A stretch of DNA of 64,000 nt from Novipirellula artificiosorum. Its GTDB lineage: Bacteria > Planctomycetota > Planctomycetia > Pirellulales > Pirellulaceae. The stretch spans positions 1,361,299 through 1,425,298 of the forward strand of contig NZ_SJPV01000001.1 in NCBI RefSeq assembly GCF_007860135.1, given 5' to 3'. The notes beneath the pieces are model-generated. The model was not told where the DNA came from and did not search any database. It saw nothing but the letters and a program-made list of their open reading frames with translations. Positions 1-11,900 of this stretch are shown here, piece by piece. Numbering within the stretch: the first letter of the stretch is position 1; each line of letters begins with the position of its first letter. The translations under genes and the position numbers were made by a program.

Positions 1-1
1 C

Positions 2-430
2 GATCTTTACGCGGTCGATCCGGATGTGGCCCACCGCCGTGCCGAAGAGCTCTCTGGGATGATGGGGATCGAAAAGTTGCTTGATCGGCGTGCCGGCACG
101 CTCAGCACCGGACAGCGGCAGCGAGTGACGCTTGTGCGCGGCTTGATTCATGATCCTCCCGTCATGTTGCTCGATGAACCGACGCGAGGACTGGATGTGG
201 TCGGAGTGCAAACGATTTTCGAGTACATTGATCATTTGAGGGATGTGGGAAAAGCGGTCGTCGTCTGCACTCACCGTCTCGATGAGGCCGAGCGGTTATG
301 TGATCGCTTCGGATTGCTTCACCAAGGACGATTACAATACGAAGGTACCATGGGCGAACTACGAGCGGCGACTCATCGCGAGCACTTGGTGGATATGTTC
401 GTTGATCTGATGAGTACAGCCACGGCATGA
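2..430 (+). CDS. ABC transporter ATP-binding protein, NatA-like (5' end outside the window)
   Basis: The C-terminal 142 residues of an ABC ATPase; the reading frame is open from base 2, so the true start and the Walker A motif lie upstream of the window. Visible parts are the signature motif (LSTGQRQR), Walker B with its glutamate (VMLLDEPT), the D-loop (RGLD) and the switch histidine ([12 protein letters not shown]). It would hydrolyse ATP to drive the membrane partner encoded next. The stop overlaps the start of that permease gene by 4 bases (ATGA), so the two are probably translationally coupled. The sequence type fits the NatA/multidrug-export class of ABC-2 systems. The substrate cannot be read from the sequence. 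Confidence 0.9.
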   Translation, partial: DLYAVDPDVAHRRAEELSGMMGIEKLLDRRAGTLSTGQRQRVTLVRGLIHDPPVMLLDEPTRGLDVVGVQTIFEYIDHLRDVGKAVVVCTHRLDEAERLCDRFGLLHQGRLQYEGTMGELRAATHREHLVDMFVDLMSTATA

Positions 431-2526
431 GCGGAAACACCACCCAAAGTCGAATTCTTCGGCTCTGCCAAAAAGAGCTTCGCGAGACGATTCGTGACCG
501 ACGTACCGTCGCAACGCTGCTGCTGATGCCACTGCTGCTGTATCCGCTATTAAGCATGGCACTGAACCGATTTTTGCTGACATCGGATGTCGGTGCGGCA
601 AATGTCTTTCTTGTTGGTTTGGCGTCGGAGCAGGAAGGTGAGCTGTTAACCGCTTACTTGAATGATCCCAACAGCCAGCCACCCGATTCGATCCTGCAAT
701 CGAGTTCTGGCGATTTAGCTAACTTTGACATGCGGTTGATTGAGAATCAGGATCCCGTCGACGCCTTGAAAGAGAACGTGGTGGACGTTGCGGTCAGCAT
801 CAAGCTTGGCGATACGCCCGAATTCACGATCACGGCTTATCAGGGTGATGGGGCGAGTGAAACGGCCCGTCGGATCCTTGTCGAACGGTTGCAATGGGTG
901 CGCTCGAATATCGCGCAGCGATTCGCCACCGAACACTCAGACAACTACCGCCCCCCCGCCGAAGTTTTCGTTCGCACGGTGGGTGATTCGGAACGCATGC
1001 CGCTGCTGGCGACGATCGTGCCGTTGGTGTTGGTGCTGATGACGATTACCGGAGCGGTTTATCCCGCAATTGACCTGACCGCCGGCGAACGCGAACGGGG
1101 GACGATGGAATCCTTGATGGCGTCTCCGGTACCGAGATTTTACGTTCTGTTTGCCAAGTATGTCGCGGTGGTGATCGTGGCGCTGCTGACCGCGATGATT
1201 AATTTGCTGGCCATGTTCACGACGCTGTGGGCTTCTGGCATGCTTCGTTTTCTGACCGGCAACGATGCCTTTCCCTGGACGACGGTGCTACAGATTCTGG
1301 GGCTGTTGGTTTTGTTCAGCGGATTCTTTTCGGCGTTGCTGCTGTCCTTAACCAGTTTTGCAAAATCCTTCAAAGAGGCCCAGGCGTACTTGATTCCGGT
1401 GATGTTGCTGGCCCTTGCACCGGCGATGTTGTCGTTGATGCCAGGTGTCAAGTTATCGGGTCCGTTGGCGATTGCTCCGTTGATCAGCATTGTGCTGCTT
1501 GCGCGAGATCTGTTAGCCGGCACGTTTCAACCGGTCGGCGCCTTGGCGGCGGTGATCAGCACCGTTGCTTACGCAGCTGCGGCCTTAGCGATCGCGGCTC
1601 GGCTGTTTGGAAACGATGCCGTGATGCGGACAAGCGAGCAATCGATTGGTTCCTTTTTCAAACGCCCACAGAAAATAACCGCGGTACCGAGCGTCCAATC
1701 GGCGGCGCTAATGTTAGCCCTGCTCGTGCCAATCTATTTTGTCGGATCCAACGGTCTGATGCGTTTCTTGCAAGCGGCTCGTGACGAAATCACGATGTCG
1801 ACTCAGTTTGTGCTCAACGCGCTAACGCTCGCTTTGACGTTCGGACTGGTTCCATTGGCTGCCGCCTACCTTGGCCGAAACCGCTTGCGAACCACATTTC
1901 GCTTGAGCATGCCTAGCGTGATCAGTTTGATCGGTGCGTTCCTCGTTGGCCTTGGAGCCTGGGCGATCGCTCACGAATCCTATGTGCTTGCCCAATCGCT
2001 TGGGATTGGGGGGCTGAGCGAACAGCGGATCAAGGATGCACTCGGGCAGCTGGAAGCCTGGAAACAGGTGTCGCCATGGTTGCTGCTCTTTACGTTCGCG
2101 TTCGCCCCGGCGGTGATCGAGGAACTCTGCTTTCGCGGCTTCTTGTTTTCGTCGCTTTCTACCGCGTTATCTCCGCCACGCGTGATTCTGTTGACGGCCG
2201 TTTTGTTCGGATTGTTTCATGTGTTGACCGGCAATGCCTTGTTGATTGAACGGTTCATTCCCACGACGTTGCTGGGAGCCATTCTTGGCTGGGTCGCCTA
2301 TCGAACCGGCAGCGTGATACCGGGGATGTTGATGCATTTTGTTCACAATGGCCTGCTGGAACTGGTCGGTCGCTACCATGAGCGAATTGATTTCTTTGGT
2401 AGCGACCTGAATGACCAAGCCCATTTGCCCACGGCGTGGCTGCTTGGGACCGCAGCCATTGCCATGCTCGGTGCGTGCTTGATTGTATGGAGCACGCGGA
2501 ACCGTTTCGCTGAGCAAGCCGGTTAG
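427..2526 (+). CDS. ABC-2 permease fused to a CPBP intramembrane protease
   Basis: 699 residues. The N-terminal part (about 1-400) is a NatB/ABC-2 type permease: a helix near residues 23-40, a large extracytoplasmic loop, then a bundle of helices beginning around residue 197. The C-terminal third is a CPBP (CAAX protease and bacteriocin-processing) domain with all three of its motifs: EELCFR at 565-570, FGLFH with H598, and HFVHN at 637-641. The fusion of an export permease with a putative intramembrane glutamic protease is a known planctomycete arrangement. It starts inside the ATPase stop codon (4-base overlap) and ends overlapping the convergent xylB by 4 bases. It probably forms the membrane part of an exporter. 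Whether the protease domain processes a substrate or only adds to the membrane bundle is not visible. Confidence 0.9.
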   Translation: MSGNTTQSRILRLCQKELRETIRDRRTVATLLLMPLLLYPLLSMALNRFLLTSDVGAANVFLVGLASEQEGELLTAYLNDPNSQPPDSILQSSSGDLANFDMRLIENQDPVDALKENVVDVAVSIKLGDTPEFTITAYQGDGASETARRILVERLQWVRSNIAQRFATEHSDNYRPPAEVFVRTVGDSERMPLLATIVPLVLVLMTITGAVYPAIDLTAGERERGTMESLMASPVPRFYVLFAKYVAVVIVALLTAMINLLAMFTTLWASGMLRFLTGNDAFPWTTVLQILGLLVLFSGFFSALLLSLTSFAKSFKEAQAYLIPVMLLALAPAMLSLMPGVKLSGPLAIAPLISIVLLARDLLAGTFQPVGALAAVISTVAYAAAALAIAARLFGNDAVMRTSEQSIGSFFKRPQKITAVPSVQSAALMLALLVPIYFVGSNGLMRFLQAARDEITMSTQFVLNALTLALTFGLVPLAAAYLGRNRLRTTFRLSMPSVISLIGAFLVGLGAWAIAHESYVLAQSLGIGGLSEQRIKDALGQLEAWKQVSPWLLLFTFAFAPAVIEELCFRGFLFSSLSTALSPPRVILLTAVLFGLFHVLTGNALLIERFIPTTLLGAILGWVAYRTGSVIPGMLMHFVHNGLLELVGRYHERIDFFGSDLNDQAHLPTAWLLGTAAIAMLGACLIVWSTRNRFAEQAG

Positions 2527-4055
2527 TGCGACGAGCTTTGGTAATCGGCCAATGCGCTCATCGAACCTTTCAGCTGTTGGTAAAGATCTCGGTAGATCGG
2601 GAACAGCTGGTTGTAATTGGCAACCGCCTTGCGATCCGGCTTGGTTTCTTCGGCGACCTTGATCGTCGCGGTGCAAGCCGACTCGATCGATTTGTACGCT
2701 CCGTCGCCGACGGCTGCGAGCAGTGCAACGCCAAACGCCGCCCCTTGTTCGACTTCCAAGCGGGTGATCTTCTTTCCGAAAACATCCGCTTGCATCTGTC
2801 GCCAAAAGGGATTCTTGCTGCCACCACCCGATGCTCGGATCTGTTTGACGGGGACCTCGAGTGATTCGATGATGTCCAAGCTGTCGCGCAAGGCCAACGT
2901 GATCCCTTCCATCACGCTGCGAGTCATATGACCACGTGTGTGAGTCAGGTTCATACCGACAAAGCTGCCACGGGCGTTGGGGTCGGCGTGGGGTGTGCGT
3001 TCTCCGTTCAAGTAGGGCAGGAACAACAAGCCATTACTCCCGGCGGCAACCGCTTCGGCTTCCGCTGTCGCCGCTTCGTAGCGTTTGGCCTTATCGATTC
3101 CGGCAAGACCTTGCAGCACGGAATCGACCCACCACTGTAGCGACCCTCCGCTGGTCAAATTCACTCCCATCATGTGCCATTTGCCGTTGACGGCATGACA
3201 AAACGTGTGCAAACGCCCGGCGGCATCGTACTGCGGCTGGTCACTATGAACGAACATCACGCCGCTGGTTCCGATCGACGTGCTCAGGACACCCTTTTTC
3301 ACGACGCCATTGCCGACCGCGCCGGCAGCACAGTCGCCCGCACCGCCGACCACTTTGCAATCGGTGGTCAATCCGAGCAGCTTCGCGGCTTCGGACGTCA
3401 GCGTTCCGGTGACTTGATCGCTTTCGACCACTTCGGGAAGCAAATCCATGTCGAGTTTCAACTTACCCATCAATTTTTTCGACCAGGTCCGTTTCACGAC
3501 ATTTAGCAGCAGCGTCCCGCTGGCGTCGCTGACTTCGCTGACGTAGTTGCCGGTCATCCGCCGCCGGATGTCGTCCTTGGGCAGCAGTACTTTGGCAAGT
3601 TTGTCGAAGTTCCTCTTTTCCTTATTGCGAAGCCAGAGGATTTTGGGAGCCTGAAACCCGGTCAGCGCTGGGTTGGCCACCATTTTGATCAGTGCTTTTC
3701 GTCCCCCTGCTGCTTGGGTGATCTCGTCGCATTCGGCCGTTGTCCGTTGATCGTTCCAGAGCAGCGCAGGGCGAATCACCTTACCGGCTTTGTCGACAAA
3801 GACCGAACCGTGCATTTGGCCGCTGAGTCCGATCGCCTTCACGTCGGCCGGTTTCAGCCCGCTGCTGCGCATCACGTTACCCACGGTTTTGATGGTTGCT
3901 TGCCACCAATCTTCGGGGTCCTGTTCGGTCCATCCTGGCCGCGGTTGATGCATTGGGTATTCGGCGTTGGCTTCGGCGACGACCGTCCCGTCCGCCTTGA
4001 TGAGCAGCGTTTTTGTACCGCTCGTTCCAATGTCAATTCCAAGATAATGGCTCAT
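2523..4055 (-). CDS. xylB: Xylulokinase
   Basis: 510 residues, FGGY carbohydrate kinase family. It phosphorylates D-xylulose with ATP to xylulose 5-phosphate, feeding the pentose phosphate pathway. The N-terminal phosphate loop (GIDIGTSGTKT, residues 6-16), the substrate-binding GQMHG at 79-83, LLWND at 98-102 and the catalytic-base region GGAGDCAAG (D241) line up with E. coli XylB over the whole length. A C-terminal GGGSKNPFW segment also fits. The length is slightly above the usual 480-500. It is convergent with the ABC permease and divergent from a solute-binding lipoprotein 89 bp away. No xylose isomerase or XylR regulator is visible nearby, so the gene stands apart from a classic xyl operon. 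Confidence 0.93.
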   Translation of the reverse strand: MSHYLGIDIGTSGTKTLLIKADGTVVAEANAEYPMHQPRPGWTEQDPEDWWQATIKTVGNVMRSSGLKPADVKAIGLSGQMHGSVFVDKAGKVIRPALLWNDQRTTAECDEITQAAGGRKALIKMVANPALTGFQAPKILWLRNKEKRNFDKLAKVLLPKDDIRRRMTGNYVSEVSDASGTLLLNVVKRTWSKKLMGKLKLDMDLLPEVVESDQVTGTLTSEAAKLLGLTTDCKVVGGAGDCAAGAVGNGVVKKGVLSTSIGTSGVMFVHSDQPQYDAAGRLHTFCHAVNGKWHMMGVNLTSGGSLQWWVDSVLQGLAGIDKAKRYEAATAEAEAVAAGSNGLLFLPYLNGERTPHADPNARGSFVGMNLTHTRGHMTRSVMEGITLALRDSLDIIESLEVPVKQIRASGGGSKNPFWRQMQADVFGKKITRLEVEQGAAFGVALLAAVGDGAYKSIESACTATIKVAEETKPDRKAVANYNQLFPIYRDLYQQLKGSMSALADYQSSSH

Positions 4056-4144
4056 AGGTAGGTTCCAACGTGGGAGGAAATAAAAAGGAGAAAATGGATG
4101 ACGAACAGCTCCACACTATAGTGCGTACAAGGCCGTAGCCAAAC

Positions 4145-5491
4145 ATGCCGTCCCAAAAACCCAAAAGCGAAATCGTGGCCGATTCTCCCAACGCCGTTTT
4201 TCTTAACCGACGAGAGCTCCTCGCCACCGCGGGGGCTGCCTGGTTGGTTTCAGGATGCAGCCGTGACCCCGAACCCCTTTCGTCGCCAACGGTCCCCCGC
4301 AGCGACGTGCCGATTCAAATCACGTGGGTTGGGTCCGAACAGGACGCCGAATCGATCCGTCGAGCTTGGGCGGCGGTGGATCCCCAGCCATTGAAAATCA
4401 AGTCGCTGCCCTTTTCGCGAGCCAACGAGCCCAATTGGATCAGCGATCTCGTTGCCGAGGCACAACGAAGCGACTTGGTGATCTATCCGTTGCTGGCAAC
4501 CGCTGAGTTGGTTGGAGCGGAGGCCTTGGTCCCGATCAGCGACGAACAGTTTGATGAAATGGAGCAGGAGCTTGGGCCATTCCTGTCCGCCCCCCGAAAT
4601 GGAGCGGCCCGCTATGCGGACGAGTATGTTGCAATGCCTCTCGGAGCTCGACTGCCGGCGCTGCTGAGCATACTCGAGGTCCCCGATTTGGTTTCTTGGG
4701 CCGACTATGATTCATGGGTGGCGACGGAGCTCGAGGGTCAAGCGGCCGAGCCACTTGCGGATGGCTGGGCTGCGGTGATGTTTTTGTGGAGAGCGGTGTC
4801 GTCGATTTCAAGTGGTTGGCTGTTTACTCGAGACGACTTCGTGCCGACGATTCAGTCACCGCCCTACGTGGAAGTGCTGACCCAGATGGCCGAAACCGCG
4901 ACTCGCTACAAATCTGGTCGCTTGACACCCGATCAAATCTGGGAGTCGTTGCAGAAGGGTGAGATTGCTGGCGGCATCGGATTTCCAACCACGCCGATGA
5001 CCAGCGAGACCGAAATCACGATCAGCGATCTGCCTGGTGGTGGCGAAAGCATCCGCATGTTGCTGGATCCCTTTTCCCCGGTCGTTTCGGTGTCGAGCCA
5101 TTGCCGCCAAAGTTCCGCCTCGAAGCGTTTGATGAATTGGTTGTCAGGGGGCGAAGGAAGCCAATTGCTTCGCCGGGAGGTACGTATGATCACTCCAACG
5201 CGATCGGCCAAGCCGTCCGTGTTGGCTACCGAGTCGCAAGCCGGCAATCCTTATGAAAAATGGTTGGTGGAGCGATTGACGTTGCCGGTGACGGTACCCT
5301 CGCTGCAATTGCATTCGGCGGACGCGTACTACCGATCGCTCGATGAGGCCGTTGGGCGATGCGTCGACGGTCAAACGTCGGCGGAGGATGCGCTCCGCGA
5401 AGTTGCCGAGCAATGGCAGACGCTGACGCAGCGAATCGGCAAGGAAAAGCAGCTATCGGCATGGCGGCGAGCCCAAGGGTTGCGGGCTTAG
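4145..5491 (+). CDS. Extracellular solute-binding (family 1-like) lipoprotein
   Basis: 448 residues. After about 20 residues there is a twin-arginine-like stretch (NRREL), a hydrophobic segment and a lipobox (LVSGC, Cys about position 38), so it is probably a lipoprotein, possibly exported by Tat. The rest resembles family 1 periplasmic sugar-binding proteins: an early strand with an ITWVGSEQD-type motif, a mid-region with MPLGARLPALL, and a tail with ASKRLMNWLSGGEGS, the usual end of such folds. No permease or ATPase gene follows. It is divergent from xylB, which suggests but does not prove a sugar link. The start at 4145 is an ATG; a later start would remove residues ahead of the RR pair. 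Confidence 0.72.
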   Translation: MPSQKPKSEIVADSPNAVFLNRRELLATAGAAWLVSGCSRDPEPLSSPTVPRSDVPIQITWVGSEQDAESIRRAWAAVDPQPLKIKSLPFSRANEPNWISDLVAEAQRSDLVIYPLLATAELVGAEALVPISDEQFDEMEQELGPFLSAPRNGAARYADEYVAMPLGARLPALLSILEVPDLVSWADYDSWVATELEGQAAEPLADGWAAVMFLWRAVSSISSGWLFTRDDFVPTIQSPPYVEVLTQMAETATRYKSGRLTPDQIWESLQKGEIAGGIGFPTTPMTSETEITISDLPGGGESIRMLLDPFSPVVSVSSHCRQSSASKRLMNWLSGGEGSQLLRREVRMITPTRSAKPSVLATESQAGNPYEKWLVERLTLPVTVPSLQLHSADAYYRSLDEAVGRCVDGQTSAEDALREVAEQWQTLTQRIGKEKQLSAWRRAQGLRA

Positions 5492-5499
5492 CGGAGCGG

Positions 5500-5562
5500 G
5501 TTGGAGTTCAGGCTTCCGCCGTACGAGCGCAACCCGCAGTCGCCTGAAGGCTAAACTCCAGC
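5500..5562. repeat. Imperfect inverted repeat after the solute-binding gene
   Basis: The left arm, starting GTTGGAGTTCAGGCTT, and the right arm, ending GGCTAAACTCCAGC, are imperfect reverse complements (about 15 of 20 positions). It begins 8 bp after a stop codon. The TTGGAGT...AGGCTT core recurs in the longer palindrome at 19657-19727, so this looks like a dispersed intergenic element rather than a terminator; no T-tract follows. Confidence 0.55.
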
Positions 5563-5567
5563 GCACA

Positions 5568-5621
5568 CCCCCTCATCCCCAGCCCTTCTCCCCCAGAAAA
5601 ACGGGGGAGAAGGGAGCCAGG
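5568..5621. repeat. Dispersed palindromic element, copy 1
   Basis: Contains a 12-bp perfect stem, CCCTTCTCCCCC / GGGGGAGAAGGG, around an 8-base loop, flanked by CCCCTCATCCCCAG on the left and AGCCAGG on the right. The same element including its flanks occurs in the opposite orientation at 36262-36318. It is noncoding. Confidence 0.75.
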
Positions 5622-5622
5622 A

Positions 5623-5936
5623 TATCGGGCGAAGTGATCGCTGCACGTTCATCCCAACCTCCCTTGCAGGTGGGATTTTCATCAGGCCTCCCGCATGCAG
5701 GGTGAAGTCCGTAAACGCCTATTGTTCAGGTACTTTAAGACTGCACGACCTTCTCAGTGTAGAATCGGCTTGTACTTTGTCACTGCTTGATTTCTTGGGG
5801 CAGAGGAACTCGCAGCGAGTTCCCTCGGTACACCGGGAATTGCGGAATGTCTCTACGGCGTCACCTACGCCTGCTCTCCGCATTCTTAGCGGTGACAAAG
5901 TATTGGCGGTCTTTTCACTTGTCTCGGAGAACTCAG
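5623..5936. other. Noncoding leader before the macroglobulin gene
   Basis: No convincing gene. It holds a degenerate copy (5732-5750) of the ACTGCACGACC element found as a perfect inverted pair at 36388-36630, and a ribosome-binding site (GGAGA, 5926-5930) seven bases before the ATG at 5937. The frame is open upstream to 5787 but the upstream residues are not signal-peptide-like, so the region is best treated as untranslated leader. Confidence 0.5.
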
Positions 5937-8900
5937 ATGCCCTCTGCTCGTCACTCTCTTTTCGCTTTCGTTGCTATCTGTGGCTTCGTCTCCTTGATTG
6001 GGTATGAGCCCGTGTTGGGCGCAGATGCTTTACCCGCGGGTGGCAACGACGCAGCCAGCACCTGCATTTCTTCGCTACCCCCGACGACGCCTGCGATTCA
6101 GGACGCCATGCAGTCGCGTGCCTTTGACCAAGCCTGTGAGTTGATCGAAGCGGAACTGGCAAAGGAAGCCGTCACCGATGCCGACCACCTGCGCTACCTA
6201 CAAGGGGTCGCATTGACCGAAGCGAAGAAATACGACGAAGCCATCGCGGCATTTGAGCGGCTTGAAAAAGACTTTCCCGAAAGCGATTGGATTAGCCGGT
6301 CGCGGTTCGGACGTGCGAATGTCATGGTACGGCAGCGACAATACATCGACGCGGGTGTGATCTACGAAGCGGAAGCCGAGCGGCTACTTTCCCGCGATCG
6401 AAAAGATGAACTCGCAAAGATCTACTTGGAGTTCGCCGATCGCTACTTCGAGGGTTTGCCTGCCGAGGATCCAAGTCAAGCCAAACAACCAGACTATGCA
6501 CAAGCGCTGACGTATTACTCCGAGGCCGTCAAGCTAGGTCCGACGCTGGCGGTTCGACAACAGATCGAGTTTCGTATTGCGCGTTGCCAAGAAGAATTGA
6601 AGCAAAATGCAGAAGCGGACAAGTCGTATCAGCGGTTTCTTGATCAATACGCTGAGGGCGAATCGGCGGGAACCGAGGAAATGCTGGTCGAAGTGCAATT
6701 CCGACTTGGCAGCGTCCAATTGGGACAAGGGCTGAATGCTGCGGCGAGACGAACCTGGCAGGACTTGTTATTGGAGGGGAAACACAAAACAACGGAATCC
6801 GCGACCGATGCGATCCAAGAGTTCGTGGCCCGAGCCGAGTACGAAATCGCGCATACCTACGGATTGCCCAAAACCCCAACGGTTGGCGATCTCGAATTGG
6901 CAGTCGCGGCAGCTGCGAAATTCTTACAGAACCATCCCACGCATGAACTCGCACCGAAAGCGGAGTACGAAATCGCAGGTGGCTATTTTCATCATGGCCG
7001 CCATCAGCAAGCGATCGAGTGGCTCAAAAAGCTGATTGACAACCCTGCGTACCAATCGTCGGACCAAGTCCCGATCGCTCGGCAAGCGCTCGGGAACCAA
7101 TTCCTGGCTCAAGAAAAGTTCGATCAAGCGATATCGGCCTGGAAAGCGTTTCTCGACAAACATCCGACCGATCCGAAATGGCCAGAGGTGCAGAAGCGGA
7201 TTGTCGATGCCGAGTACGCGAAAGGAGAGTATGCGGCGAAACAAAAGCAATACGACGCCGCGCGAGAAACTTGGCAAACGTTCCTGAACAAATACCCGCT
7301 CGATCCTCGCGCCGCTTCGATCCTGCTTCAATTTGGCAAGATGAAGTACGACGCGGGCGATGCCGAACACACCGAGAAGGTGTCCGCTGCTGTGGAAGCG
7401 GGACAGTCCGCTCAATCGGTCGAACTCAGCGAGGTGTCGGCTTCGTTGTTCGAAACCGCGATCGTCGATTGGCGGCGAGTGGTCAGCAAGTACCCCAAGA
7501 CGTCCGAAGCATCCGAAGCGTCTTGGTTGATTGGCACGACCTTAGAAGACCAACTTGGAAAACTCCCCGAAGCGCTAAAGGCCTACAAAGAGACAGAAGG
7601 TGCCTTTGCCGCCCAAGCCCATTCACGCATTACAAGATTGACCACGCCTCAATTGCAATTGGTCACCGAGCGTAAATTCCGTTCCGATGAAAAGCCTCGC
7701 ATCAAGCTCACGACACGGAACCTCGAGAAGGTGAGCGTTAAGGCCTATCGCGTCGACATGACCGACTACTTTCGGAAAATGCACTTAGCCACTGGTCTCG
7801 AAAAGCTGGACATCGCACTGATCGATCCCGACCAACAATTCGAGCATTCGATTGATGGTTTTGCCGAGTACAAACAAATCGACGGTGATGTCGAGATCGC
7901 GATCGACGGACCTGGCGTGACCGCCGTGACGGTTTCGAGCGAGAAATTGGAAGCGACCACGATGGTGGTCGTCAGCGATATCGACATGATCGTCAAATCG
8001 TCAAGAAATGAATTGTTTCTGTTTGCCGAAAACATGTTGGAAGGCAAACCGGCCGCCGGCGTCAGCGTGTTAATCAGCGACGGATCGAAAGTGTTTGCCG
8101 AGGAAATCACCGGCGACGATGGCGTGCTGCAGAAGAACTACGACGAACTGAAAACGGTCCAGGATTTACGAGTCTTTGCGGTGCATCAAGGTCATGTCGC
8201 CTCGACGGTGAACAATCTGAACGGCCTCGATTTTGCCGTCGGGCTGACGCCACGCGGCTACCTCTACACCGACCGACCTGCCTATCGTGCTGGTCAGTTG
8301 GTGAACATCAAAGGGATCGTACGTTGGGTCGATCAAGATCGGTTCACGTTTGCGGTGGGCGAGACATTTAAATTGGATCTCTACGATTCTCGCGGGTTGC
8401 TGCTGCAAAGCGAAGACGTGGCTCTGAATGCGTTTGGCGCGATCACCAGCAATTTACTGCTGCCCGAGACGACGGCCGAAGGCGATTGCCGCGTTCACCT
8501 ACACCGGGTGTCAGCCGGCGAAGACGATGCGGTTGGCGCGTTGTCGTTTAGCACCTCCTTTAAGGTCACCGAGTACAAGCTGGAACCGATCGAAATATCG
8601 GTTGACCTCGAAAAGAGCGTCTATTTCCGAGGCGAAACGGTCAAGGGCGTGATCGAGCTGAAGTATTACTACGGCACTCCTTTGGTGGGTGAAAGCGTTC
8701 ATTATCGCCTCGGCAATGATGGCGAGTTGTTGACGGCCAAGACCGATTCAAACGGAAAAATAGAGATCGAGTTTGAGACGCAGCGGCTGAGTGAATCGCA
8801 GGTCTTGCCCCTAACGGTCGAATATCGCGACCGCAGCTTGTCAGCCACGCAGATGGTTTACATCGCAACGCGCGGATTCGCCGTGACTGCTTCGTCACGA

Positions 8901-11900
8901 AGAGATGTCTACCTGGTCGGCGAATCGTTTGAGACCCAATTCCAAGTTGCCGATCCTGCGGGAGACCCCGTGGAAACGAAGTTGGAGGTCGAAGTCTTCA
9001 AGCAAACGACCACGCCCACCGGTCAAGGGGAAAAATGGGTCGAATCGCATCAAGTGACAACCGATTCTGCGGAGGGCTTTGCGAGACAAACCCTTGCGCT
9101 CGATGACAATGGAATCTACAAAATTCGGGCGACGGGAACCGATCAATTCGGAAATCAAGTCAGTGGCGAGCATCAAGTACGCATTTCTGGCGACAAAGAT
9201 GCGATCCGGCTGCGGATTCTCGCCGAGCGTCATTCGTTCAAGGTGGGTGAATTGGCAGAACTGAACTTGCATTGGCGTGAACAACCCGCCCTGGCACTGG
9301 TGACGTTTGAGGGAGCATCGATCCTGTCGCACCAATTGGTGGACTTGGCACAAGGCAACAACACTTTGAAAGTTCCGATGAGCGTGGATTTTGCCCCCAA
9401 TGTTTATTTGAGTGTCGCGGTCATGCAGCGAAATCAATTCCATGCCGCAGAGAGCGAATTTCAAGTTGCCCAGTCGCTGCAGGTCACGCTGACCCCGGAT
9501 CAAAACGAATTGACACCTGGCGGCGAAGTGTCGGTCGAGATCGAAGTTGCCGATCCACAGGGCAAGCCGGTTTCCGCCGAGCTTTCACTGGCGTTGGTGC
9601 AAACGAACTTGTTGCAATCGTTTCAGGAATCGCAAACCGCGATCGATGAGTTCTTCCGTTCGGGCCGGCGAACGCGGGCGGTGCGTCAAGCAACCAGTTG
9701 CACGTTCGATGATCGTCCCACGACAAGGAAGATCAGCCAATTCTTGCTCGCGGAATCGGAGCGGCGCGAAACGCTCGAGCGTGAAACGCAAGAATTGGCA
9801 ATTGTTGGCGACTTTGCCGTCTCGCAGTATTCGCGAGCTCCACAGGCTCAAATGGGCGGCTATGGGATGGGCGGAGGCGGTTTTGGCGGCGGTTTCGGTG
9901 GGATGGCTCCGCCGGTGCCCAATGCACCCGCTTCGATGGAGCCGCAATCGGCTGTCACTTCGGGCCGGATCGTGTACGGTGGCGCCGTCAATGCTGACGC
10001 CGGGCAGGCAGGGCAAATGCAGATGGGGCGGCAGAGCGGCAGCAATCGAGCGATGCCTTCGTCTAGCAAGACGTGGGCCGCCAACCTTTCATCGGAGCTG
10101 AACGAATCGCCCCAAGACCAAACCAGTTTGGTCCTTTCCACGACCTCTTTGGGGCTCCCACAACAAAGCCAGGTATCGATCAACGGGATCACGTCCGCAG
10201 GGAAATTCGTGACCGTGAACGGACGAGGCCAAGCAGAAGCGGAACAATTGGCTCGCAGCCAAGGGTTGCAAGTTTTGCCCGCGACCGCTTATGGCGAAAC
10301 CGCATTTTGGGACCCTGTCGTTGTCACCGACGAGCAAGGCAAAGCGACCGTGACGATCACGCTGCCCGAGCGATCGACCGCGTGGCGACTTCGTGCCAAA
10401 GGCATCAATCATGGCACCTTGGCGGGTGAAGCGAGTGCGGATGTTGTGACCAAGAAGGATTTGTTCGGTGAATTGAAATTGCCGTTGGCCTTCACCGCTG
10501 GTGACTCCGTGCAGGTTCCTGTCGAGATTCATCATTCGCTCGACGATGCGCGAAAGGTAACGGTGAAACTCAAGGCGACGTTGGGTGACAAATCGACCGA
10601 ACAGACCCAAGCAGTCGACGTTGAGGGCCCCGCGATTCAAAAACTGGTTTTTCCTGTCGAAATCGAAGCAGCCGATCAAGCCGTGTTTGAATTGTCGGTC
10701 TCGGCCGACGATGGTCGTTCGGATCAAACGACAGCCGTCGTAGCGATTCGACCGTACGGTTTTCCTGTCTACGCGACCGCCAGTGGGACGTCGAGTCAAA
10801 GTACTTTGGCGATGTTGGCCTTCAACGAAAAACTGAAAGCCGAAGAATCATCCCTAGAGATCTTGATTGGCGCCAACGTCAACCGTTCGCTGGTCCGCAG
10901 TGTGCTCGGCAGCGGCGACGTGGTCTTTCCCTGTGGACTGATTTCGACCAGTCCGATGGAACGAGCTGTATCCGACGTGCTCGGTGGAGTCAGCTTGCAG
11001 AAAATGATGGGTGAGGTGATGCAAGGCAACTCGCCCGATTCACAAACGCTGAGCAACCGAATCACATCGGCCGTGACGGTGTTGATCTCGGCGCAGCGTC
11101 AAGACGGCGGCTGGGCGTGGTCGGGAAAACCGAATCAAGGTGACGCGGATTCCTACCTATCGGCGCGAGTGATGTGGGCGCTCAGCGAAGCGCGTGCGGG
11201 CGGATTTTTGGTTCCCTCCCCTTCGTTCGACAAAGGCAAGTCCTTCCTGCAATCCTCCTTCACCTCCACACCGCAAAGCAACCTCGAACGACAAACGGTC
11301 TTGCTGCATGCGATGGCGGTTTCGGGGTGTGGTGACTTTGCGTTTGCGAATCGTTTGTACCGTGAACGCAATCGGCTTAGTTCCGCAGGGCTAACGCATT
11401 TGGCCCTCACGCTCGCGGCGATGAACCGCAAAGAAATGGCCGCCGGATTGATCGATCTGATCAAGATTCCGTTCGACAGCCAACCGATTGCCCCAGCCGA
11501 TCGTAGCCGCATGTTGCCATGGACGCGAAATCGAGTGGAACTGCAAGCGATGGTGTTGTTGGCGATCGAAGAGATCGTTCCGAATCATCCGCAGGGTGCC
11601 AAAGGGGTCGAGGCCTTGATGGCGGCACGCATCGGTGACCGTTGGCCGGTCGAAAAATCCAATGGTCCAGCGATCGCAGCCTTGGCCCGTTGGTATTCGA
11701 TCAAGCGACCTGGATTGGAAACGTATCGGTTGACGGTTTCGGTGAACGATCAAGAAATCGAAACGCTCGAGATGGATCCGGCACAAGACCCAGGTCGTCG
11801 CATCCGTGTTTCCGGTCGTTTGCTACGCAGTGACAAACCCAATCGGATCGAGTTTTCCTTGCAGGGGCGAGCGACTTTCTGCTACTCAGCCGTTCTGACC

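Noticed and set aside
5787-5936. Upstream start of the macroglobulin gene at 5787
   Set aside because: The extra 50 residues do not form a signal peptide and the ATG at 5937 has a proper ribosome-binding site directly before a signal sequence.
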